A stretch of 47,296 nt of DNA from a virus: the IMG/VR virus record IMGVR_UViG_3300046507_000149, positions 1-47,296 of that record. One strand, written 5' to 3'. Below, piece by piece: positions 1 to 5,927 of the stretch. Positions within the stretch are counted from its first letter, which is position 1, and each line of letters opens with the position of its first letter. The position numbers and the translations under genes are program-made. Under the pieces are notes generated by a model. It searched no databases, was not told the DNA's origin, and saw nothing but the letters and a program-made list of their open reading frames with translations.

Positions 1-71
1 AACTTAATATTCGTTTTACCGCAACAATCGCAAGTATTAACTGCGTCATCCGTGCCGAGAATCTTTTGCAT
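1..71 (-). CDS. 5' fragment of the zinc-ribbon protein (complete at 46884..47240)
   Basis: Only the first 23 or so codons are present because the window edge cuts the gene; the ATG is the complement of 69-71. The complete gene is at the other end of the window and should be counted once. The fragment carries the start of a CxxC pair (CDCCG). See the entry at 46884..47240. Confidence 0.9.
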   Translation of the reverse strand, partial: MQKILGTDDAVNTCDCCGKTNIK

Positions 72-80
72 TTCGTTTGC

Positions 81-127
81 TCCGGTTCGTTAGTCGATGG
101 ATAGATATTATCTTTTTACGAACCGGA
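81..127. repeat. 10-bp inverted repeat flanking a promoter
   Basis: TCCGGTTCGT (81-90) and ACGAACCGGA (118-127) are perfect inverted copies around the -10 element of the leftward promoter. The same decamer occurs again in the leader of the rightward gene at 2387, where it supplies the ribosome-binding GGAG. The element is repeated at 47250-47296. Confidence 0.75.
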
Positions 128-133
128 ATGCAA
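105..133 (-). promoter_or_regulatory. Leftward sigma-70-like promoter for the zinc-ribbon/terL unit
   Basis: On the minus strand TTGCAT (128-133) lies exactly 17 bases from TAATAT (105-110). The -10 is embedded in the recurrent palindrome GATAATATC. It faces the zinc-ribbon gene (start at 71, equal to 47240) and, beyond a terminator at 46840-46864, terL. The -35 box lies just outside the duplicated terminal block, so the promoter is only complete in the left copy or on the circle. Confidence 0.75.
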
Positions 134-141
134 GCGCTATT

Positions 142-363
142 TCACAACATCATGACGCGTGTCGGATACGTTCGGTCGAACCATTCGTTGAACACCCCGT
201 GATCTTCGCGACGTTGCGCGGCATGACCGGGCATCAGCGGGATATCGTTCGCCGCGCAGTGGTTGACGGCACGCTCATATGCGCGGTCTGCGTTCTCTGC
301 GACGATGACAAAGCCGAAGTTCTCGCCGCTGCGAGTCGTGACGCCGATGTTATACGTTTTCAT
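142..363 (-). CDS. Hypothetical protein, 73 aa
   Basis: No family recognised. The product starts MKTYNIGV and is a small mixed alpha/beta-looking protein. An in-frame TTG at 444 would add 27 residues but would overlap the preceding gene by 80 bases, so I prefer the ATG at 363, two bases from the stop of that gene. It is the last gene of the short leftward unit that starts at 526. No clear Shine-Dalgarno is seen, which fits coupling to the upstream stop codon. Confidence 0.65.
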   Translation of the reverse strand: MKTYNIGVTTRSGENFGFVIVAENADRAYERAVNHCAANDIPLMPGHAAQRREDHGVFNEWFDRTYPTRVMML

Positions 364-364
364 G

Positions 365-526
365 TCAGATACCACACTGCGCGGCGTCAACGTCCCACAA
401 ATCGGGCAATGCAGGTAAACCGTCAGTGAATCGAATACATTCAATCCACATCCAATCTTGAAATGCTTCGTGCATCAGGGCGTTATCGGCCTGCGCTTGA
501 TCGCGAATGAACAGTTGCGTTTCCAT
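365..526 (-). CDS. Hypothetical protein, 53 aa
   Basis: Starts METQLFIR, with a good GGGAG ribosome-binding site just upstream. A longer in-frame reading up to 682 would run through the promoter and has no supporting start. It is the first gene behind the promoter at 555-583 and ends two bases before the next start. The product is acidic and tryptophan-containing, with no recognisable domain. Confidence 0.7.
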   Translation of the reverse strand: METQLFIRDQAQADNALMHEAFQDWMWIECIRFTDGLPALPDLWDVDAAQCGI

Positions 527-554
527 GATTCGATCTCCCGTTGTTGATGGGAAG

Positions 555-583
555 ATATTATCTTTTCGCGCGGGCATCGTCAA
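555..583 (-). promoter_or_regulatory. Leftward sigma-70-like promoter
   Basis: TTGACG (578-583, minus strand) is 17 bases from TAATAT (555-560), inside the palindrome GATAATATC. The first start codon, at 526, is about 28 bases beyond it. The -10 overlaps the stop codon of the preceding gene, so this is an internal promoter in a densely packed cluster. Confidence 0.8.
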
Positions 584-776
584 GCGTTCTACGTTCACGG
601 TCGTAAATGATCGTAGCTTCACCGATGCTAACGCCGCGCTCCAGGCTGATGCGCTGATATTCGCACGATAGGTAAATGTCAACAGCTTTGATCGTCTGCC
701 CGGCTTCGAGCGCTTCGAACAACTGCGAGCCCGGCGCGGCGTACGTGTCTCGATAGCGGATTGATTTGCTGTTCAT
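558..776 (-). CDS. Hypothetical protein, 72 aa
   Basis: Starts MNSKSIRYRD at 776, overlapping the stop of the upstream gene in an ATGA junction. The in-frame extension to 926 lies wholly over that neighbour and is not supported. Basic C-terminus (DDARAKR). No family recognised. Part of the chain of translationally coupled small genes 1844 to 558. Confidence 0.7.
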   Translation of the reverse strand: MNSKSIRYRDTYAAPGSQLFEALEAGQTIKAVDIYLSCEYQRISLERGVSIGEATIIYDRERRTLDDARAKR

Positions 777-976
777 GCTTCGCTCACCGGGACTAGCGTC
801 ACTTCCCAAACGGGCGGCGAACTCCATCCACCGCGTACGTTCCTCTCGCCGTTGGACATGCAGAACATGCCAGTAACAAGGTACGCAACGCCGCATTCGG
901 TATAAACCGCGCCGCTTTTCATACACTCTGAAAACCGTCCGATCTTTGCGCTATCACGACATGTCAGATTGATCAT
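773..976 (-). CDS. Hypothetical protein, 67 aa
   Basis: Starts MINLTCRD at 976 in an ATGA overlap with the stop of the gene before it, and ends in an overlap with the next start. Several cysteines are present but there is no clear paired CxxC. An alternative start at 1003 would overlap the neighbour more deeply. Function unknown. Confidence 0.65.
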   Translation of the reverse strand: MINLTCRDSAKIGRFSECMKSGAVYTECGVAYLVTGMFCMSNGERNVRGGWSSPPVWEVTLVPVSEA

Positions 977-1170
977 TTCGGCAACCCATTGCGCAATCGC
1001 CATTCGGCGCGGGCTTCTGCTGCGACTGCCATATCTAATTTTGCCTTCGCCTTTTGCCATCGCTTACGCGCCGCGCTTGCCATTCGATCATGATACAAAA
1101 TTTCCTCCGTTTCACTGTACATAACATTTAGCGCGGCGCGCTTACGTTGCTCGTAGTTTTGGCGTTTCAT
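973..1170 (-). CDS. Hypothetical basic helical protein, 65 aa
   Basis: Starts MKRQNYEQRK, with a GAGGGAAGA ribosome-binding site inside the end of the preceding gene and an ATGA overlap with its stop. The product is strongly basic and likely almost all alpha-helical (many Lys, Arg, Ala, Glu), which could suit nucleic-acid or host-protein binding. No family recognised. Confidence 0.7.
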   Translation of the reverse strand: MKRQNYEQRKRAALNVMYSETEEILYHDRMASAARKRWQKAKAKLDMAVAAEARAEWRLRNGLPK

Positions 1171-1373
1171 TCTTCCCTCACTGATAAATATTCGTCGCAC
1201 AGCGTGTCGTACAGCATCTTAACCGTACCGGGTTGCCGTTCAGTCACGCACGCCGCGTAAAGCCTGTGCGTCGGCCCGAAGTCGAACGACAGGCCCGTTA
1301 CGTTCCCGATGCGAACATGCCCCGATGGGAAGATCGCGACGAAGTACGCGCCGTTGTTGAATAGCATCTTCAT
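1167..1373 (-). CDS. Hypothetical protein, 68 aa
   Basis: Starts MKMLFNNG at 1373 in an ATGA overlap with the upstream stop. The sequence GAYFVAIFPSG looks like a beta-hairpin. No known domain. Same coupled leftward cluster. Confidence 0.7.
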   Translation of the reverse strand: MKMLFNNGAYFVAIFPSGHVRIGNVTGLSFDFGPTHRLYAACVTERQPGTVKMLYDTLCDEYLSVREE

Positions 1374-1555
1374 TCCGTCACCTTGAACGGTACGCAAACG
1401 CCGACGATTCCATCAGGGCAAACATGCGTCAAAAACGACGGCATGCCGGTTAGCGGCGCATCGGCGGAAGGCGGCTTTACCGTAGTGATGCAATGCGTGT
1501 ACTCGTCGCCGCATCGAGCGCACTTGTACGAAACGTTGACCTGTGGTGCGTTCAT
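1370..1555 (-). CDS. Small zinc-ribbon-like protein, 61 aa
   Basis: Starts MNAPQVNVSY, with a strong GGAGG ribosome-binding site 6 bases upstream. The cysteine pattern CARC near residue 12, CIT around residue 22 and HVC around residue 44 suggests a single small zinc knuckle. No function can be assigned. Confidence 0.75.
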   Translation of the reverse strand: MNAPQVNVSYKCARCGDEYTHCITTVKPPSADAPLTGMPSFLTHVCPDGIVGVCVPFKVTE

Positions 1556-1556
1556 C

Positions 1557-1844
1557 TTAACCTCCTAGTGTCATCGCGTTTGACAAAGCAATTTCTAGAT
1601 CGGCAACTTCTTTACGCCGATATTCGAGTTGCCGCGTGAGGCGTTCAATCAGGTAATTATTCGCGGCTTCGAACGTCGGGAAATATTGCGAATACTCCGA
1701 TACCTTCGCATGCACGCGGTCAACCGTTTTCGACTTGCCGTACGTTATAGGAACTCGAATGGTTAGCTGCTTCGCGGTTTCCTTCACCACGTTCACGGCT
1801 TCAACCGTGTCACCGAACTTCCGCACTTCGTACCATGTTGCCAT
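1557..1844 (-). CDS. Hypothetical protein, 95 aa
   Basis: Starts MATWYEVRKF, with an AGGGGG ribosome-binding site. The first 60 residues look like a small beta-rich fold and the last 35 like a charged helix, possibly a coiled coil. It is the first gene of the leftward cluster 1844-558 and lies directly after the palindrome at 1871-1879. Function unknown. Confidence 0.75.
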   Translation of the reverse strand: MATWYEVRKFGDTVEAVNVVKETAKQLTIRVPITYGKSKTVDRVHAKVSEYSQYFPTFEAANNYLIERLTRQLEYRRKEVADLEIALSNAMTLGG

Positions 1845-1870
1845 CTTAACCCCCTAGTGTTTGACGAAAA

Positions 1871-1879
1871 GATAATATC
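1871..1879 (-). promoter_or_regulatory. GATAATATC palindrome upstream of the 1844 gene cluster
   Basis: The conserved 9-mer sits 26 bases before the start at 1844 and just downstream of a terminator. Unlike the better promoters, no good -35 hexamer lies 17 bases away on the minus strand (GTGGCG at 1895-1900, within the terminator stem). It may be a weak promoter or an operator only. Confidence 0.5.
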
Positions 1880-1887
1880 ACACGCAA

Positions 1888-1917
1888 AGAAAAACGCCAC
1901 GGGTTTAGCGTGGCGTT
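1888..1917 (-). terminator. Rho-independent terminator, leftward
   Basis: AACGCCAC (1893-1900) and GTGGCGTT (1910-1917) form a perfect 8-bp stem with a 9-base loop. On the minus strand it is followed by a T-rich run. It ends the transcript of the acidic-protein gene at 1940..2173. Confidence 0.85.
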
Positions 1918-1939
1918 CGGTCCTACGTACGACGTGCTG

Positions 1940-2173
1940 TTACGCAGTTGCACCCGTATCCGCACCATCCGAAGTGCCGTTTCCCGGCTCATCCGTGCCG
2001 CTCACGACGTTCGTCGGGCCATCTGTCGGCCCTTCTTCCGTCGCATCTTCGCTGCCGAACAGGTTTTCGACAGCTTCGAGCGCGTCATGCAACGCACCTT
2101 CGATGCCTTCAATGCCGCTTTCGATCAACAGTTCGACGCGGGCAATCAATGATTCTTTGGTTACGTCAGCCAT
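1940..2173 (-). CDS. Acidic low-complexity protein, 77 aa
   Basis: Starts MADVTKESL with an AAGGAG ribosome-binding site. Residues 1-40 form an amphipathic, leucine-rich helix. Residues 41-77 are Gly, Thr, Asp and Glu rich and probably disordered. Very acidic small phage proteins sometimes mimic DNA, but nothing here proves that. It is a single-gene unit, with its own terminator downstream and the multi-copy palindrome region upstream. Confidence 0.75.
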   Translation of the reverse strand: MADVTKESLIARVELLIESGIEGIEGALHDALEAVENLFGSEDATEEGPTDGPTNVVSGTDEPGNGTSDGADTGATA

Positions 2174-2233
2174 ACATACTCCTTTCAGGTTAGGTCAATC
2201 CGCACCATTTGGCGGGAATCGACAGCATATCAG

Positions 2234-2328
2234 GTAATATCTACATGTCAATCAGCATAAGATAATATCGAAATTACCGTGCGGAAACAAACACTTACAT
2301 TCTGTCCCTATTGCAAAAAGATAATATC
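2234..2328. promoter_or_regulatory. Divergent control region with three GATAATATC-type boxes
   Basis: Boxes lie at 2234-2241 (variant GTAATATC), 2261-2269 and 2320-2328 between the leftward gene at 2173 and the rightward gene at 2387. The middle box makes a rightward promoter, TCTACA (2240-2245), 17 bases, TAATAT (2263-2268). On the other strand it makes a leftward one, TTGTTT (2285-2290), 17 bases, TATTAT (2262-2267). The 2320 box has a weak -35 but closely resembles the promoter at 12739. Confidence 0.65.
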
Positions 2329-2386
2329 GTTGCTACATTGTGTCTCAGGGCAAGCCGCCCTTGTCTAACGAACCGGAGTTTCTACC

Positions 2387-2965
2387 ATGAACAAAACGCA
2401 TCTGCGCACCTATGCAAACACCATTCGCGCCGCGCTTGTGAATCGTCGCGACGCCCTGAAGATGGAACTGGCGGTAATGTTCGCCGTGATTATCGAGTCG
2501 GAAGGCAACAAGCGACTTGCACGGGAAGCGATCTATCAGGTCTATAACAGCACCGGCAGTTACCAGTGCGCCGTGCCATCTGATCGTGACTGGAAGTCAG
2601 TAGGCCGTCAAATTAGCGCCGGGTTCGCGCTATACGATTTCGTCGGCGCGGAAGAAGTCGCCGCCTGGGCGAACGGTCATAAGCACGGGGACTTGATTCA
2701 GGCGTTTGCGGACCATATTGCGCCGCTGAAGTTGGGCACGGTAAACGAGATTTTGACCGTATGCGAAAAGGTTCGCAAGCCGCGCAATCGCATCGGCGGT
2801 CATGTCGTACCTGAAGGCGCGTTCGAAGTCCGCACTGAGCATGTGCAGTTCTACATTCCGCCCGACGTGAAGGCCGAAGAAGTCATGAGCGTGATCAACA
2901 AGCTAATGCAGTACGCAAACACCCTGCTTGATCACAACAAGGCCGAACACCGCAAGGCGGCTTAG
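2387..2965 (+). CDS. Hypothetical protein, 192 aa; lone rightward gene in the left arm
   Basis: Starts MNKTHLRTYA after CCGGAG, 8 bases upstream. It reads against all neighbours and has its own promoter region. Mostly helical, with a hydrophobic stretch near residues 28-40 too short and mixed for a sure membrane segment. No family recognised. Its leader shares AAAAAGATAATATC and CTAACGAACCGGAG with that of the gene at 46884..47240, so the two may be expressed together early in infection. It converges on the 51-aa gene at 2962 with a 4-base overlap. Confidence 0.8.
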   Translation: MNKTHLRTYANTIRAALVNRRDALKMELAVMFAVIIESEGNKRLAREAIYQVYNSTGSYQCAVPSDRDWKSVGRQISAGFALYDFVGAEEVAAWANGHKHGDLIQAFADHIAPLKLGTVNEILTVCEKVRKPRNRIGGHVVPEGAFEVRTEHVQFYIPPDVKAEEVMSVINKLMQYANTLLDHNKAEHRKAA

Positions 2966-3117
2966 CCTGGGCGCATGGCGCGCGTGATGATTTCGTGCGC
3001 CATCGCTACAAGCCATTGTTCTTCCATCGATACGGGCGGCACGCCCCAGGGGCGCGGCGTAAAGTACGGCCCGTTCGTGTAGATCACAAGCATGTCAGAT
3101 TCCCAATACTGTTCCAT
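2962..3117 (-). CDS. Hypothetical protein, 51 aa
   Basis: Short leftward frame starting MEQYWESDML at 3117, with GGGGG five bases before the ATG, ending TAA at 2962-2964. It is rich in Trp, Tyr and Pro. It lies just beyond the terminator at 3138-3169, so it depends on read-through or an unseen promoter. Codon pattern and ribosome-binding site support it; function unknown. Confidence 0.55.
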   Translation of the reverse strand: MEQYWESDMLVIYTNGPYFTPRPWGVPPVSMEEQWLVAMAHEIITRAMRPG

Positions 3118-3130
3118 GATGACCCCCGAA

Positions 3131-3169
3131 AACAAAATGCCCCGTGAAGCTGCGAAGCGACACGGGGCA
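3131..3169 (-). terminator. Rho-independent terminator, leftward
   Basis: TGCCCCGTG (3138-3146) pairs perfectly with CACGGGGCA (3161-3169) around a 14-base loop. The minus strand continues into a T-rich run (TTTTGTTTT). It closes the operon containing the two XRE regulators. Confidence 0.85.
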
Positions 3170-3215
3170 AATCACGGCACTCAACGCGACGTGTGGAGAC
3201 AGGATGCGTGAACCG

Positions 3216-3443
3216 TTAGCCATGATCGTAGCACACCCCAAGTAGGTAGTCCGTGTTCACGTCGAAGAACTTCGCGAGTTCTATTATCTGCCAGAAGCCC
3301 GGATAGACACGCCCGGATTCCCACTGCGCTATGCTTGCCTGCGAACAGCGCAACGCCGCCGCCAGTTGAAACTGTTTAAGCCTGCGTTCGGTGCGCATGC
3401 GACGCAATCGAGCCCCGAAGCCAAGCGGACCGTTATCACTCAT
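3216..3443 (-). CDS. XRE/Cro-type helix-turn-helix regulator, 75 aa
   Basis: Starts MSDNGPLGFG at 3443, overlapping the preceding regulator by 8 bases. Residues 10-65 fit the HTH_3 (XRE) fold: LRRMR..RRLKQ, then the recognition helix CSQASIAQWESGR, then FFDVNTDYLLG. It is a DNA-binding domain only, the size of a Cro protein. Second of a tandem pair and last in its unit. With no integrase in the genome, a lysogeny switch is not implied; it may repress early phage or host promoters. Confidence 0.88.
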   Translation of the reverse strand: MSDNGPLGFGARLRRMRTERRLKQFQLAAALRCSQASIAQWESGRVYPGFWQIIELAKFFDVNTDYLLGVCYDHG

Positions 3444-3645
3444 TGCCGAACGCCAGATAGTCGAGCGATACGCCAAGCACGCGGGCTACTTCAATAAAGG
3501 TGAACATGTTCGTACCCTTCGTGCCGTTCTCAAGGTGCGTAATGGTCGTGTGATTGCTGTGCGTGCGCCGGGCAAGCTCATCAATCACTAGCCCCTGCTC
3601 TTTGCGAGCGCGCCGGATGCGCTCACCGATAGTTTCGTTGCTCAT
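3436..3645 (-). CDS. XRE-family helix-turn-helix regulator, 69 aa
   Basis: Starts MSNETIGERI in an ATGA overlap with the gene before it. The motif pattern IRRARKEQGL, ELARRTHSNHTTITHLENG and LGVSLDYLAFG is typical of XRE repressors of the Cro/CI size class. Together with the next gene it forms a tandem regulator pair made from one mRNA. The two recognition helices differ (THSNHTTITHLE against CSQASIAQWE), so they should read different operators. Confidence 0.9.
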   Translation of the reverse strand: MSNETIGERIRRARKEQGLVIDELARRTHSNHTTITHLENGTKGTNMFTFIEVARVLGVSLDYLAFGNE

Positions 3646-3860
3646 CGTTTACCCCAATGCTTCCATGCTGATTGCGCCCACAATCCGCCGTACACGAAGC
3701 ATAGCGCGAACATGCCCCATTGCTGGCTTTGATATGTCGCGATCATCCACAGCGGTTGCACGCCTAGGCCAAAGAAGCATGCGTACCGTTGGCGCGTCGC
3801 GTGAAGGCTTAGATACGTTGCAGCGAGCGACATGAACGCTATGCACGCCTGAACTAGCAT
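3642..3860 (-). CDS. Small membrane protein, 72 aa
   Basis: Starts at ATG 3860 in a TGATG junction (a GTG at 3863 would add one residue). Two hydrophobic segments, about residues 1-20 and 28-60 (PLWMIATY, MFALCFVYGGLW), suggest two membrane spans. No family recognised. Coupled upstream to an unknown protein and downstream to the two regulators. An inner-membrane role such as exclusion is only a guess. Confidence 0.75.
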   Translation of the reverse strand: MLVQACIAFMSLAATYLSLHATRQRYACFFGLGVQPLWMIATYQSQQWGMFALCFVYGGLWAQSAWKHWGKR

Positions 3861-4189
3861 CACGCGTCCCCTAGCATGCGTACCGTGATGAACAGCACGT
3901 TGCGGTAATGCTCATCTGTCAGGCCGTCGCGCGGCCGCGCCAGTGCTGCTCCCGCTGCATCGAGTTCGTACGATTCGGTTGCGCGCTCGATGCGCAATGC
4001 CATATCGGAGACCATCAGGCCGTATAGCGTCGTACCGTGGTTGCGTCTGATGCCGTCGATCAACTCGCGGTACAGTGCAAAGCAGTTGAACCGACGACGA
4101 AGGCGCGTATCCGATTCTTCGAAGATAACGCCGTTCCACAGAAAGCCCGGTAGATGTTGGGCGGACACTTCGCGGGTTAGTTCTAGCAT
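3860..4189 (-). CDS. Hypothetical protein, 109 aa
   Basis: Starts MLELTREVSA, with AAGGAGA upstream; first gene of the leftward unit that ends with the XRE pair, 50 bases beyond the promoter at 4240-4267. Mostly helical, arginine-rich in the middle, with no recognised domain. Confidence 0.78.
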   Translation of the reverse strand: MLELTREVSAQHLPGFLWNGVIFEESDTRLRRRFNCFALYRELIDGIRRNHGTTLYGLMVSDMALRIERATESYELDAAGAALARPRDGLTDEHYRNVLFITVRMLGDA

Positions 4190-4239
4190 GATGGTCTCCT
4201 TAAAACATTAGGATACTGCGGAAAATGTTTGTAATTTAA

Positions 4240-4267
4240 ATAATATCTTTTCCACAGGGGAATGCAA
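4240..4267 (-). promoter_or_regulatory. Leftward promoter of the XRE-regulator unit
   Basis: TTGCAT (4262-4267, minus strand) is 16 bases from TATTAT (4240-4245), within the palindrome variant GATATTATT (4239-4247). The palindrome lies about 50 bases before the start codon at 4189. This intergenic stretch is much more AT-rich than its surroundings. Confidence 0.65.
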
Positions 4268-4269
4268 GG

Positions 4270-4575
4270 TTATTTCGTCGTGGCGAACGCCCGGAAGTCA
4301 GTGCGCCCCGTAGCGATATGCTCAAGATTGCCTTCGCGGTTTGTCCTGAATTCGCCCATTGGCAGGAAGATGCGCGGGAATTGCACATGCCACACGCCCG
4401 CGCCGGGCACTGGCGTACCGTCTGCGTACTTCGTCGGCATGCAGACGCTGCAAAGATGTTGCCCTTTGCGATCTTCGATACCCGTCCAGTCAAAGAAGCC
4501 AGTTGGGGTTTTTGGTTGCATGCCAAGTGCCGTGTTTTCGCAGCACCCGCAACGCTCGCATTGATACAGACTCAT
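4270..4575 (-). CDS. Zinc-ribbon-like protein, 101 aa
   Basis: Starts MSLYQCERCG at 4575 in an ATGA overlap, with GGAG eight bases upstream. The cysteine pattern CERCGCCE near residues 6-13 and HLCSVC near 42-47 looks like a two-knuckle zinc ribbon, followed by a beta-rich tail. Last gene of the leftward run from 5868. The in-frame extension to 4755 is out of keeping with the neighbouring gene. Function unknown. Confidence 0.75.
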   Translation of the reverse strand: MSLYQCERCGCCENTALGMQPKTPTGFFDWTGIEDRKGQHLCSVCMPTKYADGTPVPGAGVWHVQFPRIFLPMGEFRTNREGNLEHIATGRTDFRAFATTK

Positions 4576-4889
4576 TGTGCGCTCCTTCGTACGTATTCCA
4601 TGCCCTGCAACCGTGTCGTCAGTTCGTCGGCATCGAGCAAGCGCAGCTTCCATTGCGCAATCATCAGTTGCGGGTATCGCACGACTTGACCGGTCCTGCC
4701 GCCATTGACGTGCACACCCCATCCGTCGAACATCGCGCCGTCGCGCACCATCCATAGCTTCCCGCGCGCTACGTCGTGTCGCTTGAACGCCTCATCGGCA
4801 AGGCCGAACAACGTAACTACACGGTTGACGTTGTTCGGCCATTCAGAAACGACAATAACGGCGCGTTCGCCCGGTTCCCATTTGCTCAT
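4572..4889 (-). CDS. Hypothetical protein, 105 aa
   Basis: Starts MSKWEPGERA with GGAGA upstream, 11 bases after the preceding gene. Residues 5-60 (GERAVIVVSEWPNN, GKLWMVRDGAMFDGW) look like a small beta-barrel and the C-terminus (KLRLLDADELTTRL) like a helix. This layout recalls small SH3-like phage proteins, but I cannot name a family. Confidence 0.75.
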   Translation of the reverse strand: MSKWEPGERAVIVVSEWPNNVNRVVTLFGLADEAFKRHDVARGKLWMVRDGAMFDGWGVHVNGGRTGQVVRYPQLMIAQWKLRLLDADELTTRLQGMEYVRRSAQ

Positions 4890-4900
4890 TGTGCGTTCTC

Positions 4901-5161
4901 CTATGCGAACAGCTTCACCCCTTTCGTAAGCCGAAACAAGCCGTGCAGGGTCGGCGTCAACTGCCCGTTCTCGTCAACGTATGCGACCGGCTGACTGTAC
5001 GTGACGTCCGGTACGATGCGCCCTGCGAGTGCCTGCCAGAAGGTGAGCGCGATAGACTCGATAGCTTCTTCGCGCGTCACGCTCGCATCTTCACTCTGCA
5101 TGCGCGCAATCATCGAGTCGCGTAATCCCTGCCACTCGATGCGCTGTTCGTCGTCTGTCAT
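4901..5161 (-). CDS. Hypothetical protein, 86 aa
   Basis: Starts MTDDEQRIEW at 5161, in an ATGA overlap with the stop of the gene before it. Acidic and helical in its first 50 residues. No domain recognised. Confidence 0.75.
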   Translation of the reverse strand: MTDDEQRIEWQGLRDSMIARMQSEDASVTREEAIESIALTFWQALAGRIVPDVTYSQPVAYVDENGQLTPTLHGLFRLTKGVKLFA

Positions 5162-5868
5162 ACGCGTGTACAACCGCAGATATAGCCTACGCCGCTGTCA
5201 TCGCGTATCTTCTCTTTGCACGTCATGCACACGCCGCGATAGATGAACTCGCGCACGCCTTCCGCAGAGTCGTTGTGAAACGCGCCGCTAGTTACCCGCG
5301 CAGCAGCATGTGCAGTACGCAGCATGTACAGCAGTTCGCCGTGCGACACTTCGAACGATTCGCCGTCAATCGTGATCAATAGATCGGTTACGGCCGCTCC
5401 CTGCACCTCGTACGATTCGCGCGTCTTTTGCCATTCTTCCGTATCAATGTGCAGGTTGACGTGCGTGTAGTGATCGACGCGGATCGGCTTCGGTGCGCGT
5501 GCATGTACGCCGTGTTTGAGCAACAACGCTTCGAGTTCTTGCCATGCAGGTTGATTGCCCCATCCCTTCGCGTATTCGATAACCGCATCGAGCGCGGCAT
5601 ACGCAGCGTCGCGTTGCTTCTCTGCGAGTCGCATGTTCTCACCGGTCACTTCGAGCGCTGCATTCGCGGCGTCGCGTTGCTTCTCTGCTGTGTCGCCGCG
5701 CAACGTCCAACCGTCGTACATACCGTTAAGGTACGGCCGGTCGCCGTAAGTTTCTCCGACTCGCAAGCCGCGCATGTACTCCGGGTTCGTATCCAGTTCA
5801 ACACCCAAGCTACGGGCGCGCGCAACGTATGCAGCTTCGAATGCGTCGCGGTCGATATCGTTCGTCAT
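5158..5868 (-). CDS. Hypothetical protein with internal duplication and C-terminal zinc knuckle, 236 aa
   Basis: Starts MTNDIDRDAF with GGAG upstream. The middle, about residues 60-105, holds a near-exact repeat of the segment AEKQRDAA.AAL spaced 21 residues apart; a 20-base identical DNA repeat (5606-5625 and 5669-5688) underlies it. It should form a coiled coil. The C-terminus has CMTC and CGC, a likely zinc site. Segments of the form EKQRDAA recur in many phage proteins of unknown role. First gene of a leftward unit, following terS by 33 bases. Confidence 0.75.
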   Translation of the reverse strand: MTNDIDRDAFEAAYVARARSLGVELDTNPEYMRGLRVGETYGDRPYLNGMYDGWTLRGDTAEKQRDAANAALEVTGENMRLAEKQRDAAYAALDAVIEYAKGWGNQPAWQELEALLLKHGVHARAPKPIRVDHYTHVNLHIDTEEWQKTRESYEVQGAAVTDLLITIDGESFEVSHGELLYMLRTAHAAARVTSGAFHNDSAEGVREFIYRGVCMTCKEKIRDDSGVGYICGCTRV

Positions 5869-5898
5869 GACGTGTACTCCTTTAGTTGGTGAGATTAG

Positions 5899-5927
5899 AT
5901 ATTACTTCTTTTCCGCGTTACCGTCCA
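5899..5927 (-). promoter_or_regulatory. Possible leftward promoter overlapping the end of terS
   Basis: TGGACG (5922-5927, minus strand) is 17 bases from TAATAT (5899-5904), set in the variant box GTAATATC (5898-5905). The distance to the start codon at 5868 is about 30 bases, as at the other promoters. The -35 box lies inside terS. Confidence 0.5.

Larger units (their letters stand above)
1..127. repeat. Terminal direct repeat, left copy
   Basis: These 127 bases are repeated exactly at 47170..47296. The repeat cuts through a gene whose intact copy lies at 46884..47240, so the two ends join into a circle. The length equals a common largest k-mer of short-read assemblers, so I read it as an assembly overlap of a circularly permuted or circular genome, not as a biological terminal repeat. 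Confidence 0.93.

Noticed and set aside
3135-3172. CRISPR or attachment site suggested by the long perfect inverted repeat
   Set aside because: It is a single stem with a T run on one side, so a terminator. No repeated spacer array or integrase is present anywhere.
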